A DNA stretch of 64,000 nucleotides from Actinomycetota bacterium. Lineage in GTDB: Bacteria > Actinomycetota > Acidimicrobiia > IMCC26256 > PALSA-610. A program made the translations under genes and the position numbers. A model generated the notes under the pieces. That model made no database searches. It had not been told where the DNA came from and worked only from the letters and a program-made list of their open reading frames with translations. Each line of letters opens with the position of its first letter. Position 1 is the stretch's first letter. Location: NCBI GenBank assembly GCA_003134555.1, contig PLBO01000109.1, forward strand, positions 91,576-155,575, in the 5' to 3' direction. This document shows positions 1-8,799 of the stretch, in pieces.

Positions 1-557
1 AGGACACCGCGCTCATGTGGCGTGGCCTCATCCTCGCCAAGGCGCTCGAGCAGTTCCTCGTCGACGTCAGCTGGGGCGCCCTCGACTACCTGTTGATCGA
101 CATGCCGCCGGGAACCGGCGACATCCAGATGGCGCTGTCGCGCCTGCTGCCGCAAACCGAGATGCTCGTCGTGACAACTCCCGCGCTCGGTGCCCAGAAG
201 GTGGCCGCGCGCGTCGCCGACATGGCTCGCCGCTCCTACCTGAAGGTGCTCGGCGTGGTCGAGAACATGACCGAGTTCGTCGCGCCCGACGGTTCGCATC
301 ACGCGATCTTCGGGGCGGGCGGCGGCAAGCGTCTCGCCGCGCTCACGGGCGCCCCGCTGGTCGGCGCCGTGCCGATCGAGCCCGCGGTGTCGCAGGACGG
401 CGACGCGGGGACGCCGATCGTCCTCGCCCACCCCGACGCGCCCGCGGCCCGCGAGCTCAACACGATCGCGGAGCGGATCGTGACCGAGCTCCTACCGCCC
501 GTCGAGATGGCAGGCTGCACCGCGCGCATGTTCGATCTCGTCCAGAAACTCGCGTGA
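1..557 (+). CDS. mrp: Mrp/NBP35-family P-loop ATPase, 3' part
   Basis: This is the C-terminal 184 or so residues of an Mrp/ApbC-type ATPase, a family that carries and inserts iron-sulfur clusters in the cytoplasm. The frame is already open at base 3, so the gene starts outside the window. The segment DMPPGTGDIQ holds the family's conserved Asp-Met-Pro-Pro-Gly-Thr-Gly motif. It is followed by the usual TTPALGAQKVA and GVVENM stretches. The Walker A motif must lie upstream and cannot be checked. The stop overlaps the GTG of the next gene by 3 bases, which suggests translational coupling. The family call is firm; the precise cluster-loading role is inferred. Confidence 0.93.
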   Translation, partial: DTALMWRGLILAKALEQFLVDVSWGALDYLLIDMPPGTGDIQMALSRLLPQTEMLVVTTPALGAQKVAARVADMARRSYLKVLGVVENMTEFVAPDGSHHAIFGAGGGKRLAALTGAPLVGAVPIEPAVSQDGDAGTPIVLAHPDAPAARELNTIAERIVTELLPPVEMAGCTARMFDLVQKLA

Positions 558-988
558 GCGGCAAGGATCCGTTCGATCGCCTCGTCGACACGGTCCTGGG
601 TGGCAGCAGCCATCGCCTGGTCTGGGGGCAGCATCAGCGAAGCGCCGGGCGCGTCTTCGACGAACGCCGATTTCGCAAGGCGTTGCGCGCCTACTGGGGT
701 ACCGAAGCCGATGCGATGCGCGTCTCGCTCGCGGTCCAGGATGCGAGCTTCGTCGCCGGCGTCGTCCAGACCGTGGGTGAGCACCTCGCGTTGAACGCCG
801 ACGACCGGCGCCGGGTCGCGGTCGGAGTGGTGCGCCAGCGTCTGCTCGGCGAGCCCGACCCGACACTCGACGAGGTGGACGCCGCGTGGCGCGCGTGGTG
901 GCCGCCACCCCCGGGCGACGAGGGACGCGTGCTCCTCGCGCAATTCCTCGGCGCGTGGCGAGCCTGGCTGTCAGGCTCGTCGCCATGA
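554..988 (+). CDS. hypothetical protein between mrp and methyltransferase
   Basis: I do not recognise this 144-residue protein. The GTG start shares bases with the mrp stop codon, and its own TGA shares bases with the ATG of the methyltransferase, so the three genes look like one translationally coupled unit. The sequence is rich in Arg, Ala and Trp. It has a basic, helical-looking middle (RRFRKALRAYWG) and a Trp-rich end (AAWRAWWPPPP). No signal peptide, membrane segment or known motif is visible. Its placement suggests a small soluble protein; a function cannot be assigned. Confidence 0.7.
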   Translation: MSGKDPFDRLVDTVLGGSSHRLVWGQHQRSAGRVFDERRFRKALRAYWGTEADAMRVSLAVQDASFVAGVVQTVGEHLALNADDRRRVAVGVVRQRLLGEPDPTLDEVDAAWRAWWPPPPGDEGRVLLAQFLGAWRAWLSGSSP

Positions 989-1743
989 GTGAGCCGGAAC
1001 GCGAGCAACGTCTGGTGTTCGGCGAGATCGCCGAGCAGTACGACGCGTACCGCCCGTCGTATCCCGACGCGCTGTTCGACGCGGTAGTCGATTTCGGCGA
1101 CCTGCACGCGGGTGACCGCGCGCTCGAGATCGGTGCCGGGACGGGCAAGGCGACGGGGGGCTTCGTCGCGCGCGGCCTCGACGTGCACGCCCTCGAACCG
1201 AGCCCGGGGATGGCGGCGCTCCTGCGCGCCAAAGGAGTCGAGACCGAGGAAGTTCTGTTCGAATCTTGGAGCCCACCCGCCGGCGGATACCGGCTGGTGT
1301 ACGCCGCGCAAGCGTGGCACTGGGTCGGCGGCGGCGACCGCTACGAGAAGGTCGCTGCCGCGCTCGCACCCGGCGGCACGGTCGCGTTGTTCTGGAACAA
1401 AGGTCGCGAGTGGACGGGCCCGCTCGGCGTCGACAACGACGCCGTCTACGCGCAGCAAGCGCCCGAGATGACGGGCGCCAATCAGTGGCAGCTCGAGTGG
1501 GTGCGCGACGGACTTGCGGCGTGCGACGCGTTCGAACCCCCGGTCAAGCGCACCGTCACTTGGAACTGCAGCTACACCCGTGACGAGTGGACGCAGCTGC
1601 TCGGAACCCATTCCGATCACCGGATACTTCCGGCCGAGCAGCGCTCACGACTGCATTCCGCGGTCGGCGACGTGATCGACCGCCACGGCGGTCGCGTCGA
1701 CGTCGTCTACGACGTCGAGCTGTACCTCAGCCGGCGCGTCTGA
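985..1743 (+). CDS. class I SAM-dependent methyltransferase
   Basis: This 252-residue protein is a class I S-adenosylmethionine methyltransferase. Motif I (ALEIGAGTGKAT, about residues 47-58) forms the SAM-binding loop. An acidic residue follows at the end of strand 2 (VHALEPSPGM), and the AAQAWHWV segment is typical of the methyltransferase_11 group. The substrate is unknown. Small-molecule methylation is more likely than RNA or DNA methylation because no target-recognition domain is present. The ATG overlaps the upstream stop as ATGA, which fixes the start. It ends 44 bases before the convergent DUF779 gene. Confidence 0.85.
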   Translation: MSEPEREQRLVFGEIAEQYDAYRPSYPDALFDAVVDFGDLHAGDRALEIGAGTGKATGGFVARGLDVHALEPSPGMAALLRAKGVETEEVLFESWSPPAGGYRLVYAAQAWHWVGGGDRYEKVAAALAPGGTVALFWNKGREWTGPLGVDNDAVYAQQAPEMTGANQWQLEWVRDGLAACDAFEPPVKRTVTWNCSYTRDEWTQLLGTHSDHRILPAEQRSRLHSAVGDVIDRHGGRVDVVYDVELYLSRRV

Positions 1744-1787
1744 CCGCGACGCCGGGCCCGAGGGCCTATCGCATCCGAACGCGCCGC

Positions 1788-2219
1788 CTATCGCATCCGC
1801 GCACGGAGCAGGGCCTCCGGCAATTCCTGTGGACCCCGCGCGCGAAGCGCGGACACCGACTCGGGCACGTCGCAGGCTTGCTGTTCCTGCCGCTCGATCG
1901 GGGCGCCGTTCGGATCGCGCAGGATGAACCGGCACCCGTACTCGGTCTCGATCGACATCGACTCGGCCATCGAGCCCTCCTCGACGTCGACCGTCACGCC
2001 TTCTTTTCCCGGGTACAGGGCGCGCAGGTATTCGGGCGCGTACACGGCGACGCCCGCGACCTCGCCGACCGTCTCGCTGTCGGGCCCGGGCCAGAAGTCC
2101 TCGTAGAGGAACGGCGCGGTCGACTCGCAACAGCCGGTACCGATCGTGAACACCAGCGCGCCGCGGCGATCGCGCTTCGCCCGTTGGACGACGCGCGCCG
2201 CCGCGGCGGTGCCGGTCAC
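1788..2219 (-). CDS. DUF779 family protein paired with aldehyde dehydrogenase
   Basis: This 143-residue protein matches the DUF779 family. It carries the Gly-Cys-Cys signature (TIGTGCCEST) and an FWPGPDSETVGEV stretch. DUF779 genes are commonly found directly beside aldehyde dehydrogenase genes, as here, but their biochemical role is not established; the paired cysteines suggest a redox or metal function. I chose the GTG start because GGGGA lies 9-11 bases upstream. A TTG at 2225 overlapping the upstream stop is the alternative. The C-terminal 40 residues (after IERQEQQ) extend beyond the compact family core and may be local. Confidence 0.8.
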   Translation of the reverse strand: MTGTAAAARVVQRAKRDRRGALVFTIGTGCCESTAPFLYEDFWPGPDSETVGEVAGVAVYAPEYLRALYPGKEGVTVDVEEGSMAESMSIETEYGCRFILRDPNGAPIERQEQQACDVPESVSALRARGPQELPEALLRARMR

Positions 2220-2221
2220 TT

Positions 2222-3730
2222 TCAAATGTTCCCCGAAAGGGCGGCGAAGTGCAGGTAGCCGCTGCGATCGGTGGCCGTGTTCTGCCACACGTGCTTGATC
2301 TGGCGGTACTCGTTGTAGCCGTAGTCGCCGAGCTCGCGCCCGATGCCCGACTGCTTGTAGCCACCGAACGGCTGCGTCGGCGTGATCATGTGGTAGTCGT
2401 TCACCCACACGGTGCCGGTGCGCATGCTCGCCGCCATCGAGTGTGCCCGGTCGAGGTTCCTCGACCACACGCCACCGCCGAGACCGTAGATCGAGTCGTT
2501 CGCGATCTTGATCGCCTCGTCGTCGGAGTCGAACGGGATGACGCACAACACCGGTCCGAAGATCTCCTCCTGCGCGATCTTCATCGAGTTGTCGGCCTCG
2601 AAGATCGTCGGGAGGTAGTAGGCGCTCTGGTCGAGTCCGGCCGGCAGGTTCGTGGGCTTGGACCCTCCGCACAGCAGCTTCGCGCCCTCGTCGAGCCCGA
2701 GCTTCACGTACCGCTCGGTGGTGTCGACCTGGCTCGGCGCGACGAGCGGACCGAGGTCGGTGTTCATGTCCATGTTGTCGCCGATGACGATCTTGCCGGC
2801 GCGCTCCACGAGCATGCCGACGAACTCGTCGTAGATCTTGCGCGACACCAGCGCGCGCGTGCCCGACTCGCACACCTGACCGTTGTGGAAGAACGTGCCC
2901 CACAACACACCGGCCGCCGCGAGATCGAGATCGGCGTCGTCGAGCACGATGTTCGCCGACTTGCCGCCGAGCTCGAGCGTCACCTTCTTCACGGTCCCGG
3001 ACGCGAGCTGCATGATGCGCCGTCCGACCTCGGTCGAACCCGTGAATGCGACCTTGTCGACGAGCGGATGCTGCGCGAGCTCCTCACCCGCGCTGCCGCC
3101 CGGGCCGGTGATCAAGTTGACGACGCCCGCCGGGATGTCGGCTTCCTCGACGGCCTTCACCATCTCGATCGCGCTGAGCGACGTGAAGCTCGCGGGCTTG
3201 AGTACGACGGTGTTGCCGGCCGCGACCGCGGGGCCGATCTTCCAACCGGCCATGAGGAACGGGAAGTTCCACGGCACAATGCCGCTGCACACGCCGTAGG
3301 GCTCGCGGCGCACGATGCTCTTCGCGGGCGGGAACGGGCTCTCGCCCCGCTCGATCACGTCGGGCTCGTTCTCGGCGCAGTTGGCGAACGCCTCGAAGGT
3401 CGACGCCGCGCCCGGAACGTCGGCGAACATCGCCTTCTTGATCGTCCCGCCACCGTCGCGAGCCTCGATCTCCGCGATCTCGGCGCTCCGGCCGTTGATG
3501 ATGGCGGCGACTGCGCGCAGCTTCTCCGCGCGCTCCTTGCCCGACATCTTGGGCCACGGACCGTCGTCGAACGCCTTGCGCGCGGCTTGCACGGCGCGCT
3601 GGGCGTCTTCGCGCCCGGCCTTGGCGACGTCGGCGATCTTCTCGCCCGTCGAGGGTGCGTAGGTGGGGAAGGTCTCGCCGGATTGCGCGTCGGCCCAGAC
3701 ACCATCGATGAACAGTTGCGCGTCGCCCAT
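2222..3730 (-). CDS. NAD(P)+-dependent aldehyde dehydrogenase
   Basis: This is a full-length (502 residues) aldehyde dehydrogenase that oxidises an aldehyde to its acid with NAD(P)+. The general-base Glu253 lies in TLELGGKSAN, and the catalytic Cys287 lies in NGQVCESGTR. The Asn-bearing PWNFPF motif and the C-terminal PFGGYKQSGIGRE are all present. I chose the ATG at 3730 because GAGAGGAG precedes it at good spacing; an in-frame GTG 15 bases upstream overlaps that ribosome site. A possible -10 (TAGCCT) lies about 35 bases further up. It is followed at once by DUF779, suggesting one transcript. The substrate cannot be told from sequence; the DUF779 partner hints at acetaldehyde or a related short aldehyde. 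Confidence 0.95.
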   Translation of the reverse strand: MGDAQLFIDGVWADAQSGETFPTYAPSTGEKIADVAKAGREDAQRAVQAARKAFDDGPWPKMSGKERAEKLRAVAAIINGRSAEIAEIEARDGGGTIKKAMFADVPGAASTFEAFANCAENEPDVIERGESPFPPAKSIVRREPYGVCSGIVPWNFPFLMAGWKIGPAVAAGNTVVLKPASFTSLSAIEMVKAVEEADIPAGVVNLITGPGGSAGEELAQHPLVDKVAFTGSTEVGRRIMQLASGTVKKVTLELGGKSANIVLDDADLDLAAAGVLWGTFFHNGQVCESGTRALVSRKIYDEFVGMLVERAGKIVIGDNMDMNTDLGPLVAPSQVDTTERYVKLGLDEGAKLLCGGSKPTNLPAGLDQSAYYLPTIFEADNSMKIAQEEIFGPVLCVIPFDSDDEAIKIANDSIYGLGGGVWSRNLDRAHSMAASMRTGTVWVNDYHMITPTQPFGGYKQSGIGRELGDYGYNEYRQIKHVWQNTATDRSGYLHFAALSGNI

Positions 3731-3841
3731 CGCGACTCCTCTCACAGGGATGCGTTTGCCGGCTCAGGCTACGTGCCGGCTTGCCTGTCCGGCCAGCCCG
3801 TGCCAGCCGTTTTGCCGGCCTTCCGTCGGGCCGGCCTCGGG

Positions 3842-4681
3842 CTACGAGAGGTTCCAGCTCGTCTTGGCGCCGTTGCCCGAGACTTTGCCTTCGGCCTTCA
3901 ACTTCAGGAGGTGCGCGTGCACTTGACGCTGCGCCATCTCGACCAGGCCCTCGGGGGTGTCGGTGTAGAGCGTGCGGACGATCTTGGGGATCGTCGCCGG
4001 CTTGGTCTTCAAGAGCTTGAGGATCTGGCGCTCGCGCATCTTTCGGTGTGCGACGTACTCCTCGAGCACCTTGGCCGGGTCCTCGATCACGTCGCCGTGC
4101 CCGGGACAGATACGCGCGACCCGCTTGATCTTGCGGAGCCGGTCGAGCGACGCGAGGTACTCGATCATGTCGCCCCCGCGCTGCGGGTTCACCACGGTCG
4201 TGGTTCCGTTGAGAACGTGGTCGCCCGTGAACAGCGAGCGTTCCTCGTCGAGCCAGAAGCACAGGTGATTGGGCGCGTGTCCGGGCGTGTGCAGCGCCTC
4301 GAGCCGGAACTCGGTTCCGTCGATCGTGTCGCCGTCGGCGAGCACGACATCGAGCTCGAGCGTGACCTCGTCGGCCTTCGGGAACGGGGAGAAGCCCGCG
4401 ATCTTCGCACCGGTCTTCTTGCGGATCTTGGCGGCCGCGGGCCAGTGATCGGGGTGCGTGTGGGTGAGCAGGACCCAACGGACGCGCTCGAGCATCGACG
4501 CTCCGATGATCGCATCGACGTGCCGCGTGAGATCGGGGCCCGGATCGATCACCGCCACCTCGTCGATTCCCACGAGATAGGTGTTGGTGCCGGGACCGGT
4601 CATCAGGCCGGGATTGTTCGCGACGACTCTGCGCACGAGCGGCGAGAGCGCGCTCGGAGATTCGGGGGTCAAGTTGGGCAC
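3842..4681 (-). CDS. MBL-fold metallohydrolase with C-terminal winged helix
   Basis: This 279-residue protein has the metallo-beta-lactamase fold of the glyoxalase II / LACTB2 group. Metal ligands are visible as His74, His76, Asp78 and His79 (HTHPDH), the His of TPGHAPNH near 135, Asp154 in FTGDH, and a later CPGHGD histidine. The last 70 residues, from HRKMRERQILKLL, look like the winged-helix extension seen in LACTB2-like enzymes, which cut thioesters or nucleic acids. The GTG start lies 13 bases inside the end of the Nudix gene, so the two are probably co-translated. The substrate is undetermined. Confidence 0.9.
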   Translation of the reverse strand: MPNLTPESPSALSPLVRRVVANNPGLMTGPGTNTYLVGIDEVAVIDPGPDLTRHVDAIIGASMLERVRWVLLTHTHPDHWPAAAKIRKKTGAKIAGFSPFPKADEVTLELDVVLADGDTIDGTEFRLEALHTPGHAPNHLCFWLDEERSLFTGDHVLNGTTTVVNPQRGGDMIEYLASLDRLRKIKRVARICPGHGDVIEDPAKVLEEYVAHRKMRERQILKLLKTKPATIPKIVRTLYTDTPEGLVEMAQRQVHAHLLKLKAEGKVSGNGAKTSWNLS

Positions 4682-5187
4682 GGGGCCTCACGCAACTCGG
4701 CGAGCAGGGCGTCGACGCGATCGAAGCGGGCGAGGACCTCGAGACTCCGCTGGGTGGGCAGGATCAGGTCGATCTCGCCATCGGCGAACGCGCGCAGCAC
4801 GTCGCCCGGTCGCATCCAGGCGGATTCGACGAGCTCGCTTCCGTCGTGCTCCCCCTCGTGCCCTTCGGGCGCGCGCACGACGAAGAACCGCGTGTCGTAG
4901 CGACGGGGCGCGCCGACCGGCGTGATCCAGCGTGCGAACTCGACGAGCTCGCGCGCGTCGACCGGTATCCCGCACTCCTCGAGACACTCGCGCGCGGCGG
5001 CGGCCCGGAACTCGTCCACACCGAGCGCGGCCGCGACCGGGGCGTCGGCGGGATCGACCGCACCGCCCGGAAATACCGTCGCGCCCGGAGCAAAATCGAG
5101 TGCCGGATTGCGCCGCACCACGAAGACATGCAGCTCGGGACGGTCGCGCACGAGGATCACCGTTGCGGCATCGCGGACCCTCTCCAT
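4669..5187 (-). CDS. Nudix hydrolase (NUDT19-like)
   Basis: This 172-residue Nudix hydrolase should cleave a nucleoside diphosphate linked to another group. The Nudix box runs from the GG of FPGGAVD through RECLEECGI, and its REXXEE core supplies the metal-binding glutamates. The long insert between the first glycines and the RE core is typical of the NUDT7/NUDT19 branch, which hydrolyses CoA-type substrates; that link is an inference. The start is supported by a TAGACT hexamer six bases upstream on the minus strand (leaderless arrangement). It is transcribed divergently from selA and overlaps the downstream MBL hydrolase gene. Confidence 0.88.
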   Translation of the reverse strand: MERVRDAATVILVRDRPELHVFVVRRNPALDFAPGATVFPGGAVDPADAPVAAALGVDEFRAAAARECLEECGIPVDARELVEFARWITPVGAPRRYDTRFFVVRAPEGHEGEHDGSELVESAWMRPGDVLRAFADGEIDLILPTQRSLEVLARFDRVDALLAELREAPCPT

Positions 5188-5193
5188 GGAGGA

Positions 5194-5199
5194 AGTCTA
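5194..5199 (-). promoter_or_regulatory. -10 hexamer for the Nudix gene
   Basis: TAGACT on the minus strand ends six bases before the ATG, so transcription would begin at or very near the start codon. No convincing -35 is seen. Confidence 0.5.
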
Positions 5200-5209
5200 C
5201 GTGGCCCCG

Positions 5210-5215
5210 TAACCT
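5210..5215 (+). promoter_or_regulatory. -10 hexamer for selA
   Basis: TAACCT lies seven bases before the GTG of selA. This leaderless geometry is repeated across the window and supports the chosen start. Confidence 0.5.
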
Positions 5216-5222
5216 GCCCGGT

Positions 5223-6560
5223 GTGGACGCCGAGGGAGATGCGGACCCGCGTCGCGGGATTCCGAGCGTCGAGAGCGTGCTCACCGAGCTCGATCCGGCG
5301 CTTCCGCATGCCGTGCGCGCCGAGCTCGCGCGTGAGGCGGTCGACGCCGCGCGCCGAGGCGCGATCGCGCCGGACGAGGTGTCGCGTGACGCGCGGGAAC
5401 GGGCGCGCGTGCTCTCGTTGGCGCTACTCGGTCCGGTCGTGAACGCGACCGGGGTGCTCTTGCACACCAACCTGGGGCGGGCGCCGCTCGGCGCGGCGGC
5501 GCTCGACTCGATGACGCGCGCGAGCGGGTACACGAACGTCGAGTATCGGCTCGCGGAGGGTGTGCGCGGGTCGCGGCACGAACACGCGGGCTCTTTGCTC
5601 GCAAGGGCGTGCGGCGCGGAGGCGGGCATCGTCGTCAACAACAACGCGGCCGCGGTGCTCCTGGTGCTGGCAACGTTGGCGCGCGGCCGCTCCGTTTTGG
5701 TCTCGCGCGGCGAGCTCGTCGAGATCGGCGGAGGCTTTCGGATACCGGAGATCCTCGCCGAGACCGGCGCCCGTTTGATCGAGGTCGGAACGACGAACCG
5801 AACCCGGCTGAGCGACTACGAGCGCGCGCGCTCCGCAGAGGTCGCTCTGGTGTTGAAGGTGCACACGTCGAACTACCGCATGATCGGCTTCGTCGCGTCG
5901 ACCTCGGTTGCCGAGCTCGCCCGGTTCGACGAACTGGTGGTCGTCGACGCGGGCTCGGGTCTGCTCGACGAGACGACGCCGTGGCTGCGCGAGCGACCGC
6001 CTTGGTTGCGAGACGAGCTCGGAGTGCGTCAGTGCATCGAAGCGGGAGCGGCGCTCGTCACCTTCTCCGGCGACAAGCTGCTCGGTGGGCCCCAGGCGGG
6101 GATCATCGTCGGCCGGCGCGCGCTGGTCGATCGACTGAAGGCGCACCCGCTGGCGCGCGCGCTGCGCGCCGACAAGCTGACGCTCGCAGGACTCCAGGCG
6201 ATCGCTCACGCGTACCTGTCCAGCGATGCCGCGTCGATCCCGTTCTGGCGCATGGCGTGCGAGCCCGTCGACGCGCTGCGCGTGCGCGCGGAAGTCATCG
6301 CCGCCGGGGTGCCGGGCGTCAAGGTCGTCGACACCGAAGCGGTCGCCGGCGGCGGGACCCTCCCCGGACTCACCATCCCGTCGTGCGGCGTCGCGGTCGA
6401 ACCGCCGTCGGTCAACGCGCTCACGGCTCGACTTCGAGCGGCGCGCATCGTTCCCCGGGTGGACGACGACCGGGTTGTATGCGACCTGCGCACCGTCGAC
6501 CCCGCCGATGACGCGCGCCTTGCCGCCGCGTTGCGCGCTCCTGACGGTCGTCCACGGTGA
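5223..6560 (+). CDS. selA: selenocysteine synthase (L-seryl-tRNA(Sec) selenium transferase)
   Basis: SelA converts seryl-tRNA(Sec) to selenocysteinyl-tRNA(Sec) with selenophosphate and pyridoxal phosphate. The 445-residue product is close to the usual size. It contains the family's [16 protein letters not shown] block, the NNNAAAVLL segment, and the PLP lysine Lys285 in [14 protein letters not shown]. The N-terminal region is somewhat short and arginine-rich. The GTG start is set by a TAACCT hexamer seven bases upstream. The stop overlaps the selB GTG as GTGA, so both are made together. No tRNA(Sec), selD or obvious selenoprotein gene is in the window, so those must lie elsewhere if the pathway works. 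Confidence 0.95.
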   Translation: MDAEGDADPRRGIPSVESVLTELDPALPHAVRAELAREAVDAARRGAIAPDEVSRDARERARVLSLALLGPVVNATGVLLHTNLGRAPLGAAALDSMTRASGYTNVEYRLAEGVRGSRHEHAGSLLARACGAEAGIVVNNNAAAVLLVLATLARGRSVLVSRGELVEIGGGFRIPEILAETGARLIEVGTTNRTRLSDYERARSAEVALVLKVHTSNYRMIGFVASTSVAELARFDELVVVDAGSGLLDETTPWLRERPPWLRDELGVRQCIEAGAALVTFSGDKLLGGPQAGIIVGRRALVDRLKAHPLARALRADKLTLAGLQAIAHAYLSSDAASIPFWRMACEPVDALRVRAEVIAAGVPGVKVVDTEAVAGGGTLPGLTIPSCGVAVEPPSVNALTARLRAARIVPRVDDDRVVCDLRTVDPADDARLAAALRAPDGRPR

Positions 6561-8281
6561 GAGTGGTCGCGACCGCCGGCCACGTCGACCACGGGAAGTC
6601 GTCGCTCGTGCTGGCACTCACCGGTACCGATCCCGATCGTTTCCCCGAGGAGAAGGAGCGCGGGCTGACGATTGATCTCGGCTTCGCGTTCTGCACACTT
6701 CCATCGGGACAGGTCGTGGGCCTGGTCGACGTTCCGGGCCACGTGCGCTTCGTGAAGAACATGCTCGCGGGCGTAGGGGCGGTCGACGTCGCCTTGCTGG
6801 TTGTCGCGGCGAACGAGGGCTGGATGCCTCAGACCGAGGAGCACATGCAGATCCTCGACCTGCTCGACGTCCGCCACGGCATAGTCGCGCTGACGAAGGC
6901 CGCGCTCGTCGACCAGGACACCCTCGACATCGTGCAACTCGAGGTTGCGGAGCGCGTCGACTGGCCGGTCGTTGTCGTCGACTCAGTGCGCGGGCGCGGC
7001 CTCGACGACGTGCGCGCCACGCTCGACGCCGTGCTGCGGAACGCGCCGGCGCCGCGCGATGTCGGAAGGCCGCGCTTGTGGGTCGATCGCGTGTTCGCGG
7101 CCAGTGGTGCGGGAACGGTCGTGACCGGCACGCTCACGGGCGGATCGCTCGCGCGCGACGAGGAGGTGACGATCGAACCGGGCGACCGCAGGGCCCGAGT
7201 CCGCCGGATCGAATCCCATCACGAACAGCTCGATCGGGTGTCGCCGGGCAGCCGGGTCGCCCTCAACCTGGCCGGCGTCGATCACACCGATGTGGAGCGC
7301 GGGGTCGCGATCGTCTCCCCGGGCCAATGGGCCGTCGTCGACACGGTCGACGTCGCGCTACGCGCCCTCCCCGGCCGAGCGCTTCCGAAACGCGGGACCG
7401 TGCACGCGCACGCGGGCTCGGGTGAACAGCTCGCACGCCTACTACTGCTCGGCGACGACGGTCGGTTCGGACGACTGCGACTGTCGACACCGCTGCCCCT
7501 CGCTCCCGGTGACCGGCTCGTGCTGCGCTCGTCGGGAGCGCAGACGACGGTCGCGGGCGCCGAGGTACTCGACGTCGCCCCGGCACGCCGAGTCGCTGAT
7601 GCAGTCGAGCGGCTTGTCCTCTCGCTCGGCGAGCGCGTCCTTGCCGCTCGTCCGTGGTGCACGCGCACCGAGATGGCGCGCCTCGCGGGCGACGAGCACG
7701 CGGCCGACGAGTGCTCGGTCTCGGTCGGGAGCTGGTTGGTCGCGCCCGAAACCCTCGCCCGGGTACGCGCCCGTGCGGCCGAGATGGTCGAGGAGACTTC
7801 GGCGACGTTGTCGACGGTGGCCGCGGCATGCGGGACAGACGTAACGCGGCTACGGGCCGCCCTCGCCGACGATCCTGCACTGGTCATCGAGCACGACCTC
7901 GTGCGCAGCACCCGTCACGCCGGAGTTCTCGACGATCCCGAGGCCCGCAAGCTCCTCGACGCCCTCGCGGCCTCCCCTCTCGCACCGCCCGCGCCCGCCG
8001 ACGTCGGAGCACCACTTTCGCTGGTGCGCGCGCTTGCTCGCGCCGGGGCAGTGGCCGACCTCGACGGCATCGTGTTCGCCACCAGCGCGCTCGACGACGC
8101 GCGCGAGCGGATTGCGCGCCTGGTGGTGGAGCGAGAGACGATCACGATTGCCGACGTGCGCGACCTGTTGGGAACGTCGCGCAAGTACATCCTGCCGATC
8201 GTCAAGCGCATGGACGCCGAAGGCGTCACGCGGCGCCGCGGCGACCTTCGAATTCCCGGGCCGCGCGCTCGGCGTTCCTGA
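6557..8281 (+). CDS. selB: selenocysteine-specific elongation factor SelB
   Basis: SelB is the GTPase that brings Sec-tRNA(Sec) to UGA codons marked by a SECIS hairpin. The 574-residue protein starts with the G1 motif AGHVDHGKS (residues 7-15), followed by the G2 region [11 protein letters not shown] and G3 DVPGH. The EF-Tu-like domains follow. The last third holds winged-helix repeats, ending in the segment [21 protein letters not shown] that binds the SECIS stem. Its size is near the bacterial norm of about 600. The last 56 bases overlap the convergent RHH-like gene. Confidence 0.95.
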   Translation: MRVVATAGHVDHGKSSLVLALTGTDPDRFPEEKERGLTIDLGFAFCTLPSGQVVGLVDVPGHVRFVKNMLAGVGAVDVALLVVAANEGWMPQTEEHMQILDLLDVRHGIVALTKAALVDQDTLDIVQLEVAERVDWPVVVVDSVRGRGLDDVRATLDAVLRNAPAPRDVGRPRLWVDRVFAASGAGTVVTGTLTGGSLARDEEVTIEPGDRRARVRRIESHHEQLDRVSPGSRVALNLAGVDHTDVERGVAIVSPGQWAVVDTVDVALRALPGRALPKRGTVHAHAGSGEQLARLLLLGDDGRFGRLRLSTPLPLAPGDRLVLRSSGAQTTVAGAEVLDVAPARRVADAVERLVLSLGERVLAARPWCTRTEMARLAGDEHAADECSVSVGSWLVAPETLARVRARAAEMVEETSATLSTVAAACGTDVTRLRAALADDPALVIEHDLVRSTRHAGVLDDPEARKLLDALAASPLAPPAPADVGAPLSLVRALARAGAVADLDGIVFATSALDDARERIARLVVERETITIADVRDLLGTSRKYILPIVKRMDAEGVTRRRGDLRIPGPRARRS

Positions 8282-8657
8282 TCCGCTGCCACTCGACGAA
8301 ATATCCGGGCTCCTCCGCGTCGAATCGCTTGACGAGCGCGACCATCTCATCGGGACCCAGTTCATTACCCATCGTCCCGATGAAGTCGTTGCGAGCGCCG
8401 GAGTGTTGCGCCCGCGCTATCCGCTCGAGCGGATAGCCGAGCGCGTCGCGCTCGAGCGCATTGACATCGGGCGACTCGGGCTCCTCGTGCGGGCCCGACA
8501 GTCGAAAACGCGCAGGATCGCCCGCCGCAGCTGCGAGCACCTGAACGGCAAAGGCGTTCAGGGAACATCCCGCGGCCGTCGCCGCCTCGCGTAATCCGTC
8601 CCGGAGTTGAGGCGACATACGGAGCAGGACGACTGCCGGTCGCGCTTCTTGAACCAT
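8226..8657 (-). CDS. ribbon-helix-helix-like (CopG/HicB-type) putative regulator
   Basis: This 143-residue protein opens with a short strand and two helices (AVVLLRMSPQLRDGLREAA, then CSLNAFAVQVLAAAAG) that resemble a ribbon-helix-helix DNA-binding domain of the CopG/Arc/HicB type. The rest, including LERDALGYPLERIARAQ and [19 protein letters not shown], is unfamiliar. A TACGTT hexamer six bases before the ATG supports this start over an in-frame ATG at 8690. The 3' end runs 56 bases into selB on the opposite strand. Two palindromes at 8705-8747 lie upstream and could be its operators. Function is inferred from fold only. Confidence 0.6.
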   Translation of the reverse strand: MVQEARPAVVLLRMSPQLRDGLREAATAAGCSLNAFAVQVLAAAAGDPARFRLSGPHEEPESPDVNALERDALGYPLERIARAQHSGARNDFIGTMGNELGPDEMVALVKRFDAEEPGYFVEWQRIRNAERAAREFEGRRGAA

Positions 8658-8663
8658 GCGCGA

Positions 8664-8669
8664 AACGTA
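8664..8669 (-). promoter_or_regulatory. -10 hexamer for the RHH-like gene
   Basis: TACGTT on the minus strand ends six bases before the ATG at 8657, the spacing of a leaderless promoter. Confidence 0.45.
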
Positions 8670-8704
8670 ACGCCGTGGTGAGACACCCATAGGAAAAGCG
8701 CGTG

Positions 8705-8720
8705 TTATCACCGGTGAGTT
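8705..8720. promoter_or_regulatory. palindromic operator candidate 1
   Basis: The core TCACCGGTGA (8708-8717) is a perfect 10-base palindrome. It shares the CCGGTGA half with the stronger palindrome 24 bases away (centre to centre). It lies upstream of the RHH-like gene and downstream of the whiB stop. Confidence 0.5.
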
Positions 8721-8725
8721 CGTCC

Positions 8726-8747
8726 GTGATATCGCCGGTGATATCAC
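8726..8747. promoter_or_regulatory. palindromic operator candidate 2
   Basis: This is a 22-base near-perfect palindrome: half-sites GTGATATC (8726-8733) and GATATCAC (8740-8747) flank CCGG, and 10 of 11 base pairs match. The DNA here is AT-richer than its surroundings. Relative to the predicted RHH-like transcript start it sits at about -70 to -90, so activation or looping is possible as well as repression. Confidence 0.6.
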
Positions 8748-8799
8748 TCCAAAAACGCGATGTATATGCGTACGGACCGCAGGCGGGGTGCGCGCGGGT

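Noticed and set aside
1763..1799. Direct repeat of GCCTATCGCATCCG
   Set aside because: Only two short copies, one inside the DUF779 end; no CRISPR or mobile-element pattern.
2249..4900. 883-codon plus-strand frame across the dehydrogenase and hydrolase
   Set aside because: It is antisense to genes with intact catalytic motifs; high GC leaves long stop-free frames.
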